64,000 nucleotides of DNA from Pseudodesulfovibrio hydrargyri. GTDB taxonomy: Bacteria; Desulfobacterota; Desulfovibrionia; Desulfovibrionales; Desulfovibrionaceae. The position numbers and the translations under genes are program-made. Below, one piece after another: positions 9,346-18,866 of this stretch (positions within the stretch are counted from its first letter, which is position 1; every line of letters begins with the position of its first letter). Below the pieces are notes generated by a model. It made no database searches. It was not told the origin of the DNA and saw only the letters and a list, made by a program, of their open reading frames with translations. The stretch lies in assembly GCF_001874525.1 (NCBI RefSeq), contig NZ_LKAQ01000004.1, positions 2,739,250 to 2,803,249 on the forward strand, written 5' to 3'.

Positions 9346-10623
9346 ATGCGATTTTTCAGCCAATGGGGTAGATTCATGATGGCCGGGGCCGGAGCCCTTG
9401 CCCAGTGGGAGATCGACAACGCCAAGTCCATAGTGGGCAGCCGCAAGAAGCTGCTGCTCATCGGGCTGATGATCATACCCATCATCCTGATCGGCGTGGC
9501 CTTTGCCGACGACATCGGCCCGGCCCTGCCGCATCTGCTCGGCGGCAAGAAGGCCTATAGCCCGGCCTTCTACAGCCTGGGCATCTTCATGGTCTCCATC
9601 GCCATCGGCGTGGGCGCGGGACTGATCACCGGCTGCATCGGCGCGGGCGGCGGCTTCATCATCGCCCCGGCGCTCATGTCCGCCGGCATCAAGGGCATCC
9701 TGGCCGTGGGCACAGACCTGTTCCACATCTTCGCCAAGGCGATCATGGGCAGCGTCATCCACCGCAAGCTCGGCAACGTGTCCGTGTCCCTGGCCGTGGT
9801 CTTCCTGGTCGGGGCCGTGCTCGGGGCCACGGCGGGCGGCGTCATCAACCGCGTGCTCTACGAGATCAACCCGATCCTGAGCGACGCCTTCATCACCACC
9901 GTCTATTCGCTGATGCTCGGCTTCCTGGGCTTCTACGCCCTGGCCGACTTCCTGCGTTCGCGCAAGGCGGACAAGGGCGGCGACGCCCACGGCGGCGGGG
10001 AAGGGGCCGAACTCGGAGCCCTGTGCCGCAACCTGCAGGACGTCAAGTGCCCGCCCATGATCAAGTTCGACCAGGACCTGGTCGCCGGCGGCCGCCAGAT
10101 CTCCTGGATATTCCTGGTCCTGTCCGGCGCGCTGGTCGGCCTGGCCGCGGGCATCATGGGCGTGGGCGGCGGCTTTCTGACCTTCCCGATCTTCGTTTAC
10201 GTGCTCGGCGTGTCCTCCATGACCACGGTGGGTACCGACATCTTCCAGATCGTGTTCACGGCGGGCTTCGCGTCCATCACCCAGTACGCCATCTACGGCT
10301 TCATCTTCTACACCCTGGCCATGGGCATGCTCATCGGTTCGCTGCTGGGCATCCAGATCGGCGCGCTGGTGACCAAGATCGTGCCCGGCATCACCATCCG
10401 GGGCTTCTACGCCATGGCCGTGCTGGCCGGTTTCATGAACCGGATATTCGCCCTGCCGAGCAAGCTGGCCGATATGGACATCATCTCGCTCTCGCCAGGC
10501 GCCGGGGCCGTGCTCAACACCATCGGCATCTGGGCGTTCTTCATCGTCATCGGCGGGTTCTCCGTCTGGGTGGTGGGCACCTTCCTGATGAACATTTCCA
10601 AGCTCAAGAGAAAGGAGGCCTAA
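9346..10623 (+). CDS. TauE/SafE-family membrane permease
   Basis: A 425-residue integral membrane protein of the sulfite exporter TauE/SafE family. The two internally homologous halves each carry a glycine-rich motif followed by a GTDxFxI block: GCIGAGGGFIIAPA with GTDLFHIFAKA, and GIMGVGGGFLTFPI with GTDIFQIVFTA. About eight TM helices are likely; a hydrophilic loop near residues 205-235 separates the halves. Family members move sulfite, sulfoacetate or other small organic anions; the substrate here is unknown. ATG 9346 is preceded by GAGG about 7 nt upstream. Location directly after the kinase and receivers suggests its expression or activity is the output of that signalling system. Confidence 0.9.
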   Translation: MRFFSQWGRFMMAGAGALAQWEIDNAKSIVGSRKKLLLIGLMIIPIILIGVAFADDIGPALPHLLGGKKAYSPAFYSLGIFMVSIAIGVGAGLITGCIGAGGGFIIAPALMSAGIKGILAVGTDLFHIFAKAIMGSVIHRKLGNVSVSLAVVFLVGAVLGATAGGVINRVLYEINPILSDAFITTVYSLMLGFLGFYALADFLRSRKADKGGDAHGGGEGAELGALCRNLQDVKCPPMIKFDQDLVAGGRQISWIFLVLSGALVGLAAGIMGVGGGFLTFPIFVYVLGVSSMTTVGTDIFQIVFTAGFASITQYAIYGFIFYTLAMGMLIGSLLGIQIGALVTKIVPGITIRGFYAMAVLAGFMNRIFALPSKLADMDIISLSPGAGAVLNTIGIWAFFIVIGGFSVWVVGTFLMNISKLKRKEA

Positions 10624-10627
10624 GGCC

Positions 10628-11314
10628 ATGATCTACAACAAGAAGGAATTCTACGGCGGGGCGAGCCTGCTGGTGGTCTTTTTCGTGATCCTGTTCATGA
10701 TGTTCCAGCCCATCTACCACGGGCACAACGGCATGCAGTTTTTGGACAATCTCTACAACTCCATCTCCAAGGGGTCCATCAACTACTCCTCGCAGTTGAA
10801 GGACGACATGGCCAAGTTCGACGGCAAGGCCATAGACGTGACCCTGAACTACGGCACCGAAGTCCAGGCGGCCCAGTCGGCCGACATGTTCGCCAAGGCC
10901 GGGGCGCAGGCTTCGGCCGACGGCAAGGCGCTGCATCTGGCCGGTTCCCTGGGCGCGATCCTGAAGAGCAGCCTGGACGACGCCCAGGTCATGTACGACA
11001 ACGACGGCGAGGCCATCCAGGCCCGGTACGGCATTGAGCCGCGCCGCGTCCTGTACAACTGGTGGATATCCTACAAGCTGATGAACAAGGCCTTGGGCAA
11101 CCAGAAGGAATTCGCGGCGGCCAAGGCCGTGGACACGGTCCAGACCAAGTCGGTGGAGGCCTCCTACAACTACTACGGGGTCGAGGCCCAGAGCATCACG
11201 GACGACATAGGCCTGGTCATCTTCTCCCTGGTCTTCTATGTGCTTTACACCTTGTGGTACGGGTTCGCCATCCTGTTCGTCTTCGAGGGATGGGGACTCA
11301 AGCTCAGTCACTAA
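10628..11314 (+). CDS. Conserved-looking two-TM protein of unknown function beside the permease
   Basis: A 228-residue protein I do not recognise. It has a TM helix near residues 13-30 (LLVVFFVILFMMF), a periplasmic-type soluble region of about 160 residues beginning HGHNGMQFLDNLYNSISKG, and a second TM helix near the C-terminus (LVIFSLVFYVLYTLWYGFAI). It begins 4 bp after the permease stop, so it is almost certainly co-transcribed and may be an accessory subunit of the TauE-type permease. No lipobox or catalytic motif is visible. Confidence 0.8.
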   Translation: MIYNKKEFYGGASLLVVFFVILFMMFQPIYHGHNGMQFLDNLYNSISKGSINYSSQLKDDMAKFDGKAIDVTLNYGTEVQAAQSADMFAKAGAQASADGKALHLAGSLGAILKSSLDDAQVMYDNDGEAIQARYGIEPRRVLYNWWISYKLMNKALGNQKEFAAAKAVDTVQTKSVEASYNYYGVEAQSITDDIGLVIFSLVFYVLYTLWYGFAILFVFEGWGLKLSH

Positions 11315-11346
11315 GTCTCGGAATGCGCATCATACCCTAGCCCTGC

Positions 11347-11380
11347 GCGGTCCGGCGGCCTCCCCCGGCCGTCGGACCGC
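11347..11380 (+). terminator. Strong intergenic hairpin without T tract
   Basis: A 14-bp stem (11347-11360 with 11367-11380) has one G-T wobble and a 6-base loop. It lies between the two-TM protein and the second kinase. No U run follows, so it may attenuate transcription or stabilise the upstream mRNA rather than fully terminate. Confidence 0.45.
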
Positions 11381-11448
11381 GTCCCGAGCCATGAGGGGAT
11401 TTACTCCTGTCCGAAATGATTGTATTTTCTTCACATGAGGAAGCGTGC

Positions 11449-12932
11449 ATGAATCTCCAGAACTATTACGACACCGTTATGGAGCTGACCCACGGCATCG
11501 TGGTCACGCTCGATCTCGACGGGGGGATCATCCACGGCAACTCCGAGCTGGAGCACCTCTCCGGGTATCATCTCCAGGAACTGGCGGGCCGCGACTGGTT
11601 CGAGGTCTTCATCCCCAGGGACGAGCGGGACATGGCCCGGCGCGCCCTGCTCGAGAGCGTCCAGGACAGGGGAGTGACCGCCTTTGCCGGACGCATCCGG
11701 GCCAAGGACGGGGACACGGTCTACGTCAACTGGAACCTCAAGCCGCTGACCGACTCCAACGGCGAGATCGTCAGCCTGCTGTGCGTGGGCCAGGACGTGA
11801 CCGACCTGGTCCTGCGCGAGAAGGGCCTTTTGCGCGAGCGGTTCACGCTGCTTGAGCGCAACAAGGAGCTCAACTGCCTCTATTCCCTGAGCCAGCTCAT
11901 GGGCGAGATCCACCGGACCATGGACGACCTCCTGACCCAGGTGGTGGAACTGCTCCCGGCGGCCTTCCAGAACCCGGAGATGACCTACGCCCGGCTGCGC
12001 CTCGGGCACAAGATCTACGAGACCCCGGGCTTCGAGGAGAGCGATTTCATGCTCAAGTCCGACCTGGTGATCAACGGCGAGAAGCGCGGGTCGCTGACGG
12101 TCGCCGTGCGCAACGACGCGGCCCGGCCCGGTTTTCTGGAGGACGAGCGGGACCTGTTCACCACCGTGGTCCAGCAGGTGGTCATCCTGGTCTCCAAACG
12201 GGAGACGCGGTTGGCCAAACAGGAGCTGGAGCGCCAGCTCAGGCAGTCGGACCGGCTGGCCAAGATCGGCCAGTTCTCCGCCGGGGTGGCCCACGAGATC
12301 AACGAGCCCCTGGCCAACATCCTCGGCTTCGCCGAACTCGCCCTGCAGAGCCCGGACCTGCCCGAGCAGGTTGCCACGGACCTGAACAATATCGTGGAGT
12401 CCTCCCTGCACGCCCGCGAGATCATCCGCAAGCTCATGTTTTTCGGCCGCCAGCTACCGCCCCAGCCCGCGTTCATCGACTTCAACGACACGGTGGAGCA
12501 GGCCCTGCGCATCACCGAATCCGGGGCCCGGCGCGGCGACATCGAGATCGTCCGGGAGTATGACCGGAGCCTGCCCAAGATATTGGCCGATCCCCAGCAC
12601 ATGAAGCAGGTGGTGGTCAATCTGGTGGTCAACGCCATCCAGGCCATGGTCGACGGCGGTACCGTGACCGTCCGAACCATCGGGCTCGACAGCGACGCCT
12701 ACCTGGTGGTGGAGGACACCGGCCCGGGCATGACCCCGGACGTGCTCAAGATGATCTTCACCCCGTTTTTCACCACCAAGGACGTGGACAAGGGTTCCGG
12801 CCTGGGGCTGTCCGTGATACACGGCATCGTCAAGGCCCACGGGGGATTCATTCAGGTGGAAAGCTCGCCGGACGGGGGGACCAGGGTGGAGGTCGCCTTT
12901 CCCTGCCATCTGCGCGACCCGGAGGATGAGCC

Positions 12933-12936
<4 letters not shown>
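11449..12936 (+). CDS. Cytoplasmic PAS/GAF-like sensor histidine kinase
   Basis: A soluble 495-residue kinase. An N-terminal PAS domain (TLDLDGGIIHGNSELEHLSG to VGQDVTDLVLREK, residues about 10-125) is followed by a GAF-like segment (about 135-250), then the dimerisation helix with His282 in FSAGVAHEINEPLANI, and an ATPase domain with NLVVNAIQAM, EDTGPGM, FTPFFTTKDVDKGSGLGLS. Start chosen at ATG 11449, preceded by GAGGA; an in-frame ATG at 11416 adds 11 residues without a good ribosome site. The stop overlaps the activator's start by 4 bp, making the two a cognate pair. Confidence 0.9.
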
Positions 12937-14279
<1,343 letters not shown>

Positions 14280-14410
14280 CCCATCCCGGCCGCCCCGGGG
14301 TGAACCTTTGGGGTTGACCCGGCCCTGTCCTTATGCGAAAGGGCCGGACGGCGTTGACCTGTCCGCACAGTCGGGTATGGTGCAACGCACAACCATATCC
14401 AAGGCGCATC

Positions 14411-15454
14411 ATGGCTTTCAACGTGGAAAAATACCTCAGCAGCCACGTCCGGCATGGCATGAAGGTCGGACTGGCCAGCGTTCTGGCCTACGTCGGGGCG
14501 GAACTTATCGGCCTGCCCTACGGGTACTGGGCGGTCATCACCACGGTCATCGTCATGCAGATGCATGTGGCCGACTCCATCCAGATGTGCCTGTACCGGT
14601 TCACCGGCACGGCCATCGGCGCGGGCATGGGCATCCTGATGATCCTCGTCTTCCCGCCCACCCACCTTTATACGCTCATCGCCGTGTTCGTGGGCACGGG
14701 CGTATGCGCCTACCTGACCCGCTACGACGCGCGCTACCGCATGGCGGCCATCACCATGGCCATCGTCTTCCTGTCCAGTCTGCAGGCGGAGAACCGCATC
14801 GAATACTCCCTGTTCCGGGTGGCCGAGATCGGCGTCGGTGTGCTCTGCGCCTTCGTGGTCTCGGTGGCGGTCTGGCCCAACCGGACCACCTCGGTCCTGC
14901 TCGACCGGCTGTGCGGACAATATGACCAAGTGGCCGACGACGTCCTGCTGCTCATGGACAATTTCCTGCACCGTCAACGCAAGACCGACCCGGATCTGTT
15001 CTTTGACCTGGCCCGCGAGGTCCAGGCCAACCGGGATCTCTACAACAAGATATATTCCACCGAGCGGCGCGTCTTCCGAGACGACATGGCCAAGCTCTCC
15101 CTGCAGGTCAACACGCTCAATTCCGTGGTCGAGCGGCTGCAATCCACGCCTTCCTTGCTCAACGAGGTGGAGGGCGACGGCTTCGACATCATCATGACAC
15201 CGGAACTGAACCTCCTGGCCCGGCATCTGGCCGTGGCTCTGCGCTCCATCGGACGGGGCGTGCAGTACGATCCCCACCCCCTGGCCCGGGCCGTGGACAG
15301 GGTGGAGCAGCGGTTCATCGAACTGCGCGAGCAGGGCGTCATCGAACGGTTCGAGGTGCGCCGGTACTTCCAGGTCATGAGCTTCATCAACACCGTACAG
15401 CACCTGGGCGAATTCCTCCTGGTTGTCCTGAACAAGCCGCGCGGAACCGTATAG
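14411..15454 (+). CDS. FUSC/aromatic acid exporter-like membrane protein
   Basis: A 347-residue protein with a hydrophobic N-terminal half of about six TM helices (VGLASVLAYVGAELIGLPYGYWAVITTVIV, YRFTGTAIGAGMGI, AITMAIVFLSS) typical of the FUSC superfamily. A cytoplasmic helical C-terminal domain of about 170 residues follows. Relatives include proteins described as aromatic acid or metabolite exporters, but the substrate cannot be told. ATG 14411 is preferred over the upstream ATG 14333 because MAFNVEKYLSSHVRHGMKVGLA fits the family's N-terminus. The gene is followed by a good terminator. Confidence 0.8.
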   Translation: MAFNVEKYLSSHVRHGMKVGLASVLAYVGAELIGLPYGYWAVITTVIVMQMHVADSIQMCLYRFTGTAIGAGMGILMILVFPPTHLYTLIAVFVGTGVCAYLTRYDARYRMAAITMAIVFLSSLQAENRIEYSLFRVAEIGVGVLCAFVVSVAVWPNRTTSVLLDRLCGQYDQVADDVLLLMDNFLHRQRKTDPDLFFDLAREVQANRDLYNKIYSTERRVFRDDMAKLSLQVNTLNSVVERLQSTPSLLNEVEGDGFDIIMTPELNLLARHLAVALRSIGRGVQYDPHPLARAVDRVEQRFIELREQGVIERFEVRRYFQVMSFINTVQHLGEFLLVVLNKPRGTV

Positions 15455-15474
15455 CCTTCCGATCTTCTCAGATA

Positions 15475-15507
15475 GAGGCCTGCGGCGGACAGCCGCGGGC
15501 CTCTTTT
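15475..15507 (+). terminator. Rho-independent terminator after the FUSC-like gene
   Basis: Stem GAGGCCTGCGGC with GCCGCGGGCCTC (one G-T wobble), 5-base loop, followed by TTTT. It closes the long plus-strand signalling block. Confidence 0.85.
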
Positions 15508-16091
15508 GCGTGGAGACGCGTAATTCCGGCCGGGAGGGGGGCTGCGGCCCAGACGAGGCGGGTGAAGAGTTCGAGATTCTCCACTGTCTTGTGAAAAAAA
15601 GTACGCGGCCGCATTGGGTTTTCGTCCACCTTGTCTTGCCGAAATAGTCTTGCCTAAGAGGCGCGTTTGCGCGTTGCCGCGATAGCTGACCCGGACTGCG
15701 GAAGACCTGAAAAACCGGGGCCTGGGATGACGTCCAAAAAAATTCTAAATTTTTTTTAGCAACGTCCATTCTATTATTTTTGCCAAATTCATTTTTTTGC
15801 CGAGACGTGAAGGCGGTCTGGCAAAACAAGGCGAGGCCGTTCGTCGACATGCTTAATCCAGCGAATTGCCGTTTTATTTGTGCGAAAAATCACATGAGGG
15901 CGAAAAAAGGGCATCTCTGCCCAGCAGTAGCGCTCTTGTTGTGTCGACCATTGTACCCGATGTGAAAAAAACTTCATATGTCCTGTCATTGCGCGATCTT
16001 GGCGTGATAAAACGCCTGTTTTGCAACTAAAAAACAATGTATTTTAACGCATTGTGGTTATTTTACCTGTTGGTGCAATTGCCACCGGTAG

Positions 16092-16107
16092 TGGCACGTT
16101 TTCTGCT
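16092..16107 (+). promoter_or_regulatory. Candidate sigma-54 promoter of the rnf operon
   Basis: TGGCACGTTTTCTGCT matches TGGCACG-N4-TTGCW with a single T-to-C change in the -12 box, and GG and GC are ten bases apart as required. It lies about 125 bp before the cytochrome start. Confidence 0.5.
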
Positions 16108-16118
16108 AAAAACGAACT

Positions 16119-16134
16119 GATTGATTAATCAATC
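16119..16134. promoter_or_regulatory. Perfect 16-nt palindrome at the predicted rnf transcription start
   Basis: GATTGATTAATCAATC is fully self-complementary and sits just downstream of the -12 element, where a bound dimer could block transcription. The core TTGATTAATCAA resembles an element at 40770. The half-site spacing (2) does not fit FNR (4). Confidence 0.45.
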
Positions 16135-16218
16135 TGGACGTGCTAGCCCGTCCCCGGAAAAAGGGCGGAAGGCGGCCCGACGAACAATGTAAACAGCTAT
16201 TGAGTGAGGATTGACCAG

Positions 16219-16695
16219 TTGCAAAATAGATACTTCATAATTTCGGCAGTCGTAGCGCTTCTCTTTGTGGGAGCCGTGGTCGGCTACGCCATCCCGGAGG
16301 AAAAACAGGAGGTTCCCGCCCGGATCATCCTGGACAACACCGGGGGGCGGGTCGTGTTTTCCCACCGGACGCACGCGGATGACTACGGGGCCGACTGCGC
16401 GGACTGTCACCATGACGGACTCGAGGGCAGGGAGTACCTGCCGTGCGGAGCCTGCCACCCGGCGGAGTTCGACGAAACGTTCCGCCGCGAACACCCCAAG
16501 GCGTTCCCGGACAAGGAGGCCTGTCTGCGCTGTCACGACGAAGTGCCCACCGGGCCGCTTCCCGAGGATGAACGGCCGGACATCGAATCCATCCCGACCC
16601 GTGGCGAGGCCTTCCACTCCCTGTGCATGGGCTGCCACGAGGAAAACGGCGGTCCCTACGGGGAAGATGCCTGCTACCAGTGCCACGCGAGGTAA
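16219..16695 (+). CDS. Membrane-anchored multiheme cytochrome c (five CxxCH), first gene of the rnf operon
   Basis: A short N-terminal membrane anchor (FIISAVVALLFVGAVVGYA) is followed by a periplasmic domain with five heme-binding motifs: CADCH, CGACH, CLRCH, CMGCH and CYQCH. The spacing and the FSHRTHADDYG start resemble the cytochrome c3/c7 family (class III). Multiheme cytochromes encoded ahead of rnfC are known in Desulfovibrio and are thought to link Rnf to the periplasmic cytochrome pool. A TTG start at 16219 is preferred because AGGA lies 8 nt upstream; GTG at 16204 would add five residues but has no ribosome site. RnfC starts 4 nt after the stop. Confidence 0.88.
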   Translation: MQNRYFIISAVVALLFVGAVVGYAIPEEKQEVPARIILDNTGGRVVFSHRTHADDYGADCADCHHDGLEGREYLPCGACHPAEFDETFRREHPKAFPDKEACLRCHDEVPTGPLPEDERPDIESIPTRGEAFHSLCMGCHEENGGPYGEDACYQCHAR

Positions 16696-16698
16696 TCC

Positions 16699-17844
16699 AT
16701 GCTGAAGATACACTATTCCCTGGATCAGAAACCGGCCGATTCCATCCGTGACCTGGAACCGCCCAAGGTCTTGAACATATCGGTGCGCAATCTCGTCCTG
16801 AAGACCAAGAAGGGCAGCGTGCTGGCCAAGGGCGACCTGGTCGCCGAACATCCGTCTCCCTGCGGCGGGGCCTGCCATGCGGCACTGGGCGGCAAGGTCA
16901 AGGCCGTCAACTACCACAGCCTGACCGTGGAATGCTCCGGCGGCGCCGAAACCGTCGAACCCGTGGACGTGGCGTCCATGGGCAAGGGATCGGAACTGAT
17001 CCGGGCCCTGCAGGAGCTGGGCGTGGATGTCTCTCCGCTGTCGGGACGCGCCGAGGTCCTGGTGATCAACGGTCTGAACCCCGAGCCGGGCGTGTCCGTG
17101 GCCCAGCAGCTCCTGCGCGACGGCGGCGAGGAACTGCGCGCCGGATTGGACATGGCCCGCAAGCTGCTTTCCCCCGACCGCACCATCCTGGCCGCGCCCA
17201 AGGGCGAAGCCGTCTCCATACCCGGTGCGGAAACCGTGGGCATCCGGGCCAAGTATCCGTATTCCCTGGACGCCCTGGTGGTCCGCGCCGTGACCCGCAA
17301 GGAGTTCCCCGAGCACACCCGGGTCATCAACGTCATGGATCTGTTCGATCTCGGCAAGGTGGCCCTGACCGGACTGCCCGTCACCGAGACCTTCATGACC
17401 ATCGACGGACACAACTACCGGGTGCCCGTGGGCACGCCCGTTCGCCATATTCTGGAGGCCCTCGAACTGAACGTCGAACCGGGCGACACCATCGTCCTGG
17501 GCGGACCGTTCAGGGGCGAGTCCATCTATAGCCTCGACCAGGGGGTCAAGAAGGAGGACTACGGCATGTTCATCACCTCCTCCGACGCCATTCCCGAGGT
17601 CCAGGACGCGGCGTGCATGAACTGCGGCGAATGCGTCCTGCAGTGCCCGGCCCGGGTGCAGCCCCACCTCATCAGCCGCTACGCCGAGTACGAGCGGTTC
17701 GAGGAGGCTGAGCGATACGGCCTGAACAGCTGTTTCGAGTGCGGCCTGTGCGCCTTCAACTGTTTCGCCAGACGGCCGCTGCTCCAGTACATCCGCTTCG
17801 CGAAGGCGCAGATCCGCGCCAAGGGGCAGGGAACCAAGGCCTAG
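16699..17844 (+). CDS. rnfC: RnfC-like subunit lacking the usual flavin/NADH motif
   Basis: A 381-residue peripheral Rnf subunit. The C-terminal half is clearly RnfC: VPVGTPVRHILEAL, IVLGGPFRGE, then two [4Fe-4S] motifs, CMNCGECVLQCP and CFECGLCAFNC. The N-terminal half keeps the RnfC sandwich region (VLAKGDLVAEHPSPCGGACHAALGGKVKAV). Where normal RnfC carries GLGGAGFPTxxK followed by INGAECEP, this protein reads MGKGSELIRALQELGVDV and then INGLNPEP (about residues 94-130). The residues that bind FMN and NADH in characterised RnfC are therefore missing, so NADH oxidation here is doubtful. GAGG precedes the ATG. Confidence 0.92.
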   Translation: MLKIHYSLDQKPADSIRDLEPPKVLNISVRNLVLKTKKGSVLAKGDLVAEHPSPCGGACHAALGGKVKAVNYHSLTVECSGGAETVEPVDVASMGKGSELIRALQELGVDVSPLSGRAEVLVINGLNPEPGVSVAQQLLRDGGEELRAGLDMARKLLSPDRTILAAPKGEAVSIPGAETVGIRAKYPYSLDALVVRAVTRKEFPEHTRVINVMDLFDLGKVALTGLPVTETFMTIDGHNYRVPVGTPVRHILEALELNVEPGDTIVLGGPFRGESIYSLDQGVKKEDYGMFITSSDAIPEVQDAACMNCGECVLQCPARVQPHLISRYAEYERFEEAERYGLNSCFECGLCAFNCFARRPLLQYIRFAKAQIRAKGQGTKA

Positions 17845-17892
17845 GCCGGATCCCGATCAAGCAAGATCGACAACACAAGAGAGATACACGAT

Positions 17893-18864
17893 ATGAATCC
17901 TCCAATTCTCAAGGCGATGTCCGACATCTCGCTTCGCCTGACGGTTTCGCCGCCGCCGCACTGGCGCAGCGGGCGGACCATCCAGGGCATGATGCGGGCC
18001 CACCTGCTGGCCCTGGCTCCGGCCGCCGTCATGGCGGTGGTCATGTACGGCTACCGCGCCTTTTCGGTCATGGGCATGGCCGGAACCGCCGCCGTGCTCA
18101 CCGAGGCCGTCTGCCTCCGGCTCCAGAAGCGCGATGTGGACGTGGACAACTATACGGCCCTGTACGCGGGCGTGCTCTTCGCCTTCCTGCTTCCGGCCAC
18201 CGCGCCTTGGTGGCTGGCGGTCGTCGGCGGGGTGCTGACCATCGCCCTGGGCCGGACCGTGTTCGGCGGCTTCGGCTGCAATCCGGTCTGCGCCCCGCTG
18301 GTGGCCTGGGCCGTGTGCCGGTTCTCCTGGCCCGAGGCCATGGACATCGACCTGAATCTGGCGGCCTACATGGCCAACAGCCCGGTTGACCAGCTCATGC
18401 ACTTCGGCGTGTCCAGCCTCGGCCAGTTCGACTACATGGATCTGTTCATGGGCCGCGGGCTCGGCGGCCTGGGTTCGTCCCAGGTTGTGGCCCTGACCGC
18501 GGGCGGCCTCTTCCTGCTGGCCACCCGCTGGATCCGCCTGTTCATCCCGGTGGGCTTTTTGATCGGCGTGGCCGGCACGGCCGCCGTGTACTGGACCATC
18601 GATCCCACGGCCTATGCCGATCCCATGTTCCACCTGCTGGCCGGAAGCACCATCTTCGGTGCGTTCTTCCTGGCCCCGGACACCGCGTCCAGCCCGGTGG
18701 GCAAGATTCCCCAGACCGTGTTCGGCCTTCTCGCCGGGGCCATGGTCGTGATCATCCGCACCTACGGGGTGTATCCCGACGGCGTGCCCTTCGCCATCAT
18801 GGTGGCGAACCTGCTCAGCCCGTTGCTGGACCGCCTCCGTCCCAAGTACTTCGGAGTCAGATAG
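17893..18864 (+). CDS. rnfD: RnfD integral membrane subunit
   Basis: A 323-residue polytopic membrane protein of the Rnf/NQR core. It has the RnfD hallmarks PPHWRSGRTIQGMMRAHLLALAP near the N-terminus, GRTVFGGFGCNPV, and a C-terminal region ending FAIMVANLLSPLLDR. In characterised RnfD an FMN is attached to a Thr in a (S/T)GAT motif that precedes the DLF(x)G block. Here the region upstream of YMDLFMGR reads NSPVDQLMHFGVSSLGQ, with no GAT. Covalent FMN in RnfD is therefore not expected unless another residue is used. The rest of the protein appears intact. Confidence 0.93.
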   Translation: MNPPILKAMSDISLRLTVSPPPHWRSGRTIQGMMRAHLLALAPAAVMAVVMYGYRAFSVMGMAGTAAVLTEAVCLRLQKRDVDVDNYTALYAGVLFAFLLPATAPWWLAVVGGVLTIALGRTVFGGFGCNPVCAPLVAWAVCRFSWPEAMDIDLNLAAYMANSPVDQLMHFGVSSLGQFDYMDLFMGRGLGGLGSSQVVALTAGGLFLLATRWIRLFIPVGFLIGVAGTAAVYWTIDPTAYADPMFHLLAGSTIFGAFFLAPDTASSPVGKIPQTVFGLLAGAMVVIIRTYGVYPDGVPFAIMVANLLSPLLDRLRPKYFGVR

Positions 18865-18866
18865 CC

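Larger units (their letters stand above)
15508..16218. other. AT-rich regulatory region upstream of the rnf operon
   Basis: About 700 bases without a credible gene. From about 15730 to 16130 the composition turns markedly AT-rich compared with the coding DNA. It contains a weak inverted repeat ATGTGAA-N6-TTCATAT (15960-15979), a -24/-12-like element (16092-16107) and a perfect 16-nt palindrome (16119-16134). Two short open frames of 61 and 82 codons overlap here on opposite strands, but neither has a ribosome site or recognisable sequence. Confidence 0.65.

Noticed and set aside
15960..15979. ATGTGAA-N6-TTCATAT as a Rex or CRP/FNR-family (HcpR-like) site
   Set aside because: One half-site mismatches and the halves lack the TTGTGA/TCACAA ends those regulators need; too weak to call.
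15780..16037. Opposed 61- and 82-codon open frames upstream of rnf
   Set aside because: AT-rich, no ribosome sites, mutually overlapping and unlike any family; the region reads as regulatory DNA.
16119..16134. FNR box at the palindrome before rnf
   Set aside because: TTGAT and ATCAA are separated by two bases, not four.
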